This document shows, piece after piece, positions 62,455 through 64,000 of a DNA stretch of 64,000 nt (the stretch's first letter is position 1; every line of letters starts with the position of its first letter). The DNA is from Rhodocyclaceae bacterium (GTDB lineage: Bacteria > Pseudomonadota > Gammaproteobacteria > Burkholderiales > Rhodocyclaceae). The translations under genes and the position numbers were made by a program. The notes beneath the pieces were generated by a model. That model was not told the origin of the DNA, ran no database searches, and was given only the letters and a program-made list of their open reading frames with translations. Location of the stretch: the NCBI GenBank assembly GCA_022072095.1, contig JAJVIJ010000003.1:62001-126000 (forward strand), written 5' to 3'.

Positions 62455-64000
62455 ATGATTCGTTCGATCAGCTTGTCGACCCGCTGGGTCGGCATCTTCG
62501 TGACCGCACTGGTGGCCGCTGCATGCTCGAAAAACCCGGAACAGCTGCTGGCTTCGGCGGAGAAGCATCTCGCCAGTGAAGACTACAAGGCAGCGATCAT
62601 CGAACTCAAGAATGCGCTGTCCGAGCAACCCGAACTTGCGCGTGGCCGCTATATGCTGGGCCGCGCCCTGCTGGCGACGGGCGACAGCCCTTCTGCCGAA
62701 AAAGAACTCAGGCTCGCGCTCAAGTATCAATTCCCGGAAGCGCAAGTCATCCCGCCATTGGCGAAAGCCCTCATCGACCAGCAGCAATACGACAAGGTAC
62801 TCACCGAATATGGGAACAAGAAGGTGGGCGACCCGGAAGGAGACGCCGAGCTGCTCAGCTCCGTAGGAAGTGCCCACCTGCAAAAGGGGGCTACGGACAA
62901 GGCGGAAGCCGCGCTCCAGCAGGCCTTGAAACTGAAACCGGGATACGTTCGCGCCGAACTGGGCATGGCACAACTGTCCGCGGCAAAGGGTGACCTCCAA
63001 GCCGCGCTAGGCATCACCGAGGCCGTCCTCGCGAAGCAGCCACAGGACGTGCCGGCCATGATGTTGCGTGGCGCACTGCTGGTCGCGCAACGCAAGACCA
63101 CCGAGGCGCTGCAACTTTACGAGCGTGCGGCCGCCGTTGCTCCGGAGAACCTGGCGGCGCGCTTTGCGAGCGTTTCATTGCTGATCGGCAGCAACCGCAT
63201 GGACGAAGCCGGCAAGCGCCTGGACGAGCTGCGCCAGCGTGCTCCCAAGCACCCGCAGACCCAGTATCTGAGCGCGCTTGTTGCGCAGCGCAAGGGCGAC
63301 CTTCCCGCCGCCCGGGATGCGATCCTGCAAGTCCTGCGCATCGCGCCAGACCATATTCCCAGCCTGGCTCTGGCCGGCTCAATCGAATACAGCTTGCGAT
63401 CGTTTCCAACAGCCGAGCAATATCTGACAAAAGCCTTGTCGCGCGCTCCCGAGGCCGAATTCGTGCGCCGCCTGCTGGTTGCAACCTATCTGCAAGAAGG
63501 CCGAACCGAGCGTGCCCGCGAAGCCTTTGCCCCTTTCAGGCCGACTGCGGACCGCGATCCGGCGCTGGCGACCCTGGCCGGCGAAATCGCGCTGCAGAGC
63601 CGGGAGTTCGCGGAAGCCGAAACCTGGTTTACCAAGGCAGCAGCGGCCCAACCGAACGACTCCCGTCCAAGAACCCGTCTCGCCCTCACACACCTGAGCA
63701 AGGGCAATATCGACGTGGCGCTGAAGGAACTGGAGGCGATATCGGCCTCCGACCCCAAGCAATACCAATCCGATATCGCTTTGATTCTGAATGAAATCCG
63801 CCGGAAGAACTACGATCGCGCGCTGACCGCGATCGCGCGCCTGGAGTCGAAGCAGCCGAACAACCCGGCCACTTTCAGCATGAAGGGCACTGCCCTCGTC
63901 GGCAAGAAAGATGTCCCCGCGGCACGCCAGGCCTTCGAGCAGGCACTGCGGCTGCAACCGACCTATTTCCCGGCCGCACTCAATCTGGCCTGGCTGGATC
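62455..64000 (+). CDS. prsT: PEP-CTERM system TPR lipoprotein PrsT (partial)
   Basis: Open to the right edge with at least 515 codons; the stop lies beyond the window. Lipoprotein leader MIRSISLSTRWVGIFVTALV followed by AAAC (C24), and then a chain of tetratricopeptide repeats such as AIIELKNALSEQPELARGRY and AEAALQQALKLKPGYVRAEL. PrsT family members are about 900 residues, so roughly half is seen. Starts 25 bp after prsR. Thought to help assemble surface polysaccharide or sorted protein; the exosortase gene is expected downstream. Confidence 0.9.
   Translation, partial: MIRSISLSTRWVGIFVTALVAAACSKNPEQLLASAEKHLASEDYKAAIIELKNALSEQPELARGRYMLGRALLATGDSPSAEKELRLALKYQFPEAQVIPPLAKALIDQQQYDKVLTEYGNKKVGDPEGDAELLSSVGSAHLQKGATDKAEAALQQALKLKPGYVRAELGMAQLSAAKGDLQAALGITEAVLAKQPQDVPAMMLRGALLVAQRKTTEALQLYERAAAVAPENLAARFASVSLLIGSNRMDEAGKRLDELRQRAPKHPQTQYLSALVAQRKGDLPAARDAILQVLRIAPDHIPSLALAGSIEYSLRSFPTAEQYLTKALSRAPEAEFVRRLLVATYLQEGRTERAREAFAPFRPTADRDPALATLAGEIALQSREFAEAETWFTKAAAAQPNDSRPRTRLALTHLSKGNIDVALKELEAISASDPKQYQSDIALILNEIRRKNYDRALTAIARLESKQPNNPATFSMKGTALVGKKDVPAARQAFEQALRLQPTYFPAALNLAWLD

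Overview
The window looks like a chromosomal segment of a GC-rich betaproteobacterium. The evidence is System II cytochrome c maturation (ResB/CcsB) next to cytochrome c4, engB and hemB; a gshA-gshB-apbE-PTS block; argB followed by slmA; a type IV pilus minor pilin/PilY1 cluster; and an XrtA-type PEP-CTERM regulatory and polysaccharide locus. The exact family cannot be fixed from sequence alone. No rRNA, tRNA, CRISPR array, insertion sequence or prophage gene was recognised. Genes are tightly packed, many overlapping by 4 bp, and long antisense open frames are shadows of high-GC codon use.

Layout. 0.1-6.2 kb: a thiolase-fold protein that has lost its catalytic cysteines paired with a DUF35 Zn-ribbon/OB protein, a divergent Ca-type P-type ATPase, a lone CoA-transferase alpha subunit and a LysR regulator. 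6.6-18.2 kb: a nitrogen block. A 13-gene minus-strand run encodes the urea ABC transporter (urtABCDE) and complete urease (ureD, ureA, a small membrane protein, ureB, ureC, ureE, ureF, ureG). It is headed by a consensus sigma-54 promoter, and a convergent HpxZ/AtzH-like gene has its own sigma-54-like promoter. 18.4-21.6 kb: clpB and an hsp20 gene, each with a sigma-32-like promoter. 21.7-25.7 kb: housekeeping genes argB, a HAD nucleotidase, slmA, hemB and engB. 25.9-30 kb: cytochrome c4, resB and ccsB. 30.1-35.8 kb: glutathione synthesis (gshA, gshB), the flavinylation enzyme ApbE, and a PTS phosphorelay (EIIA, HPr, EI) with no permease nearby.

36-44.6 kb: an HDOD protein, then a type IV pilus assembly cluster (a pilin, FimT/GspH, PilV, PilW, PilX, PilY1) and a TonB-like protein. 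44.7-47.8 kb: lemA with two TPM-domain genes, and a CDF transporter. 48-51.8 kb: a three-subunit molybdenum hydroxylase of the CO/xanthine dehydrogenase superfamily with a MoaD/ThiS-like fourth gene. 51.8-57 kb (minus strand): a PEP-CTERM protein, mnmC, a canonical SCP2-type thiolase and a transglutaminase-like protein. 57.5-64 kb: the PEP-CTERM/XrtA glycosyltransferase, histidine kinase PrsK, sigma-54 activator PrsR and the start of TPR lipoprotein PrsT, which runs off the right edge; the exosortase probably lies beyond it.

How parts work together. Urea is captured by UrtA, imported through UrtBCDE and hydrolysed by nickel urease, and the promoter architecture ties this to nitrogen limitation. 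PrsK/PrsR form a two-component pair whose regulator carries the GAFTGA loop, so sigma-54 control recurs in the window. The most unusual items are the cysteine-less thiolase/DUF35 pair, a HupE/UreJ-like mini-protein inside the urease genes, a MoaD-like protein ending in Ala-Gly, a PEP-CTERM protein with a tail beyond its sorting signal, a 25-bp operator-like dyad upstream of lysR, and a U-tailed hairpin oriented antisense to engB.
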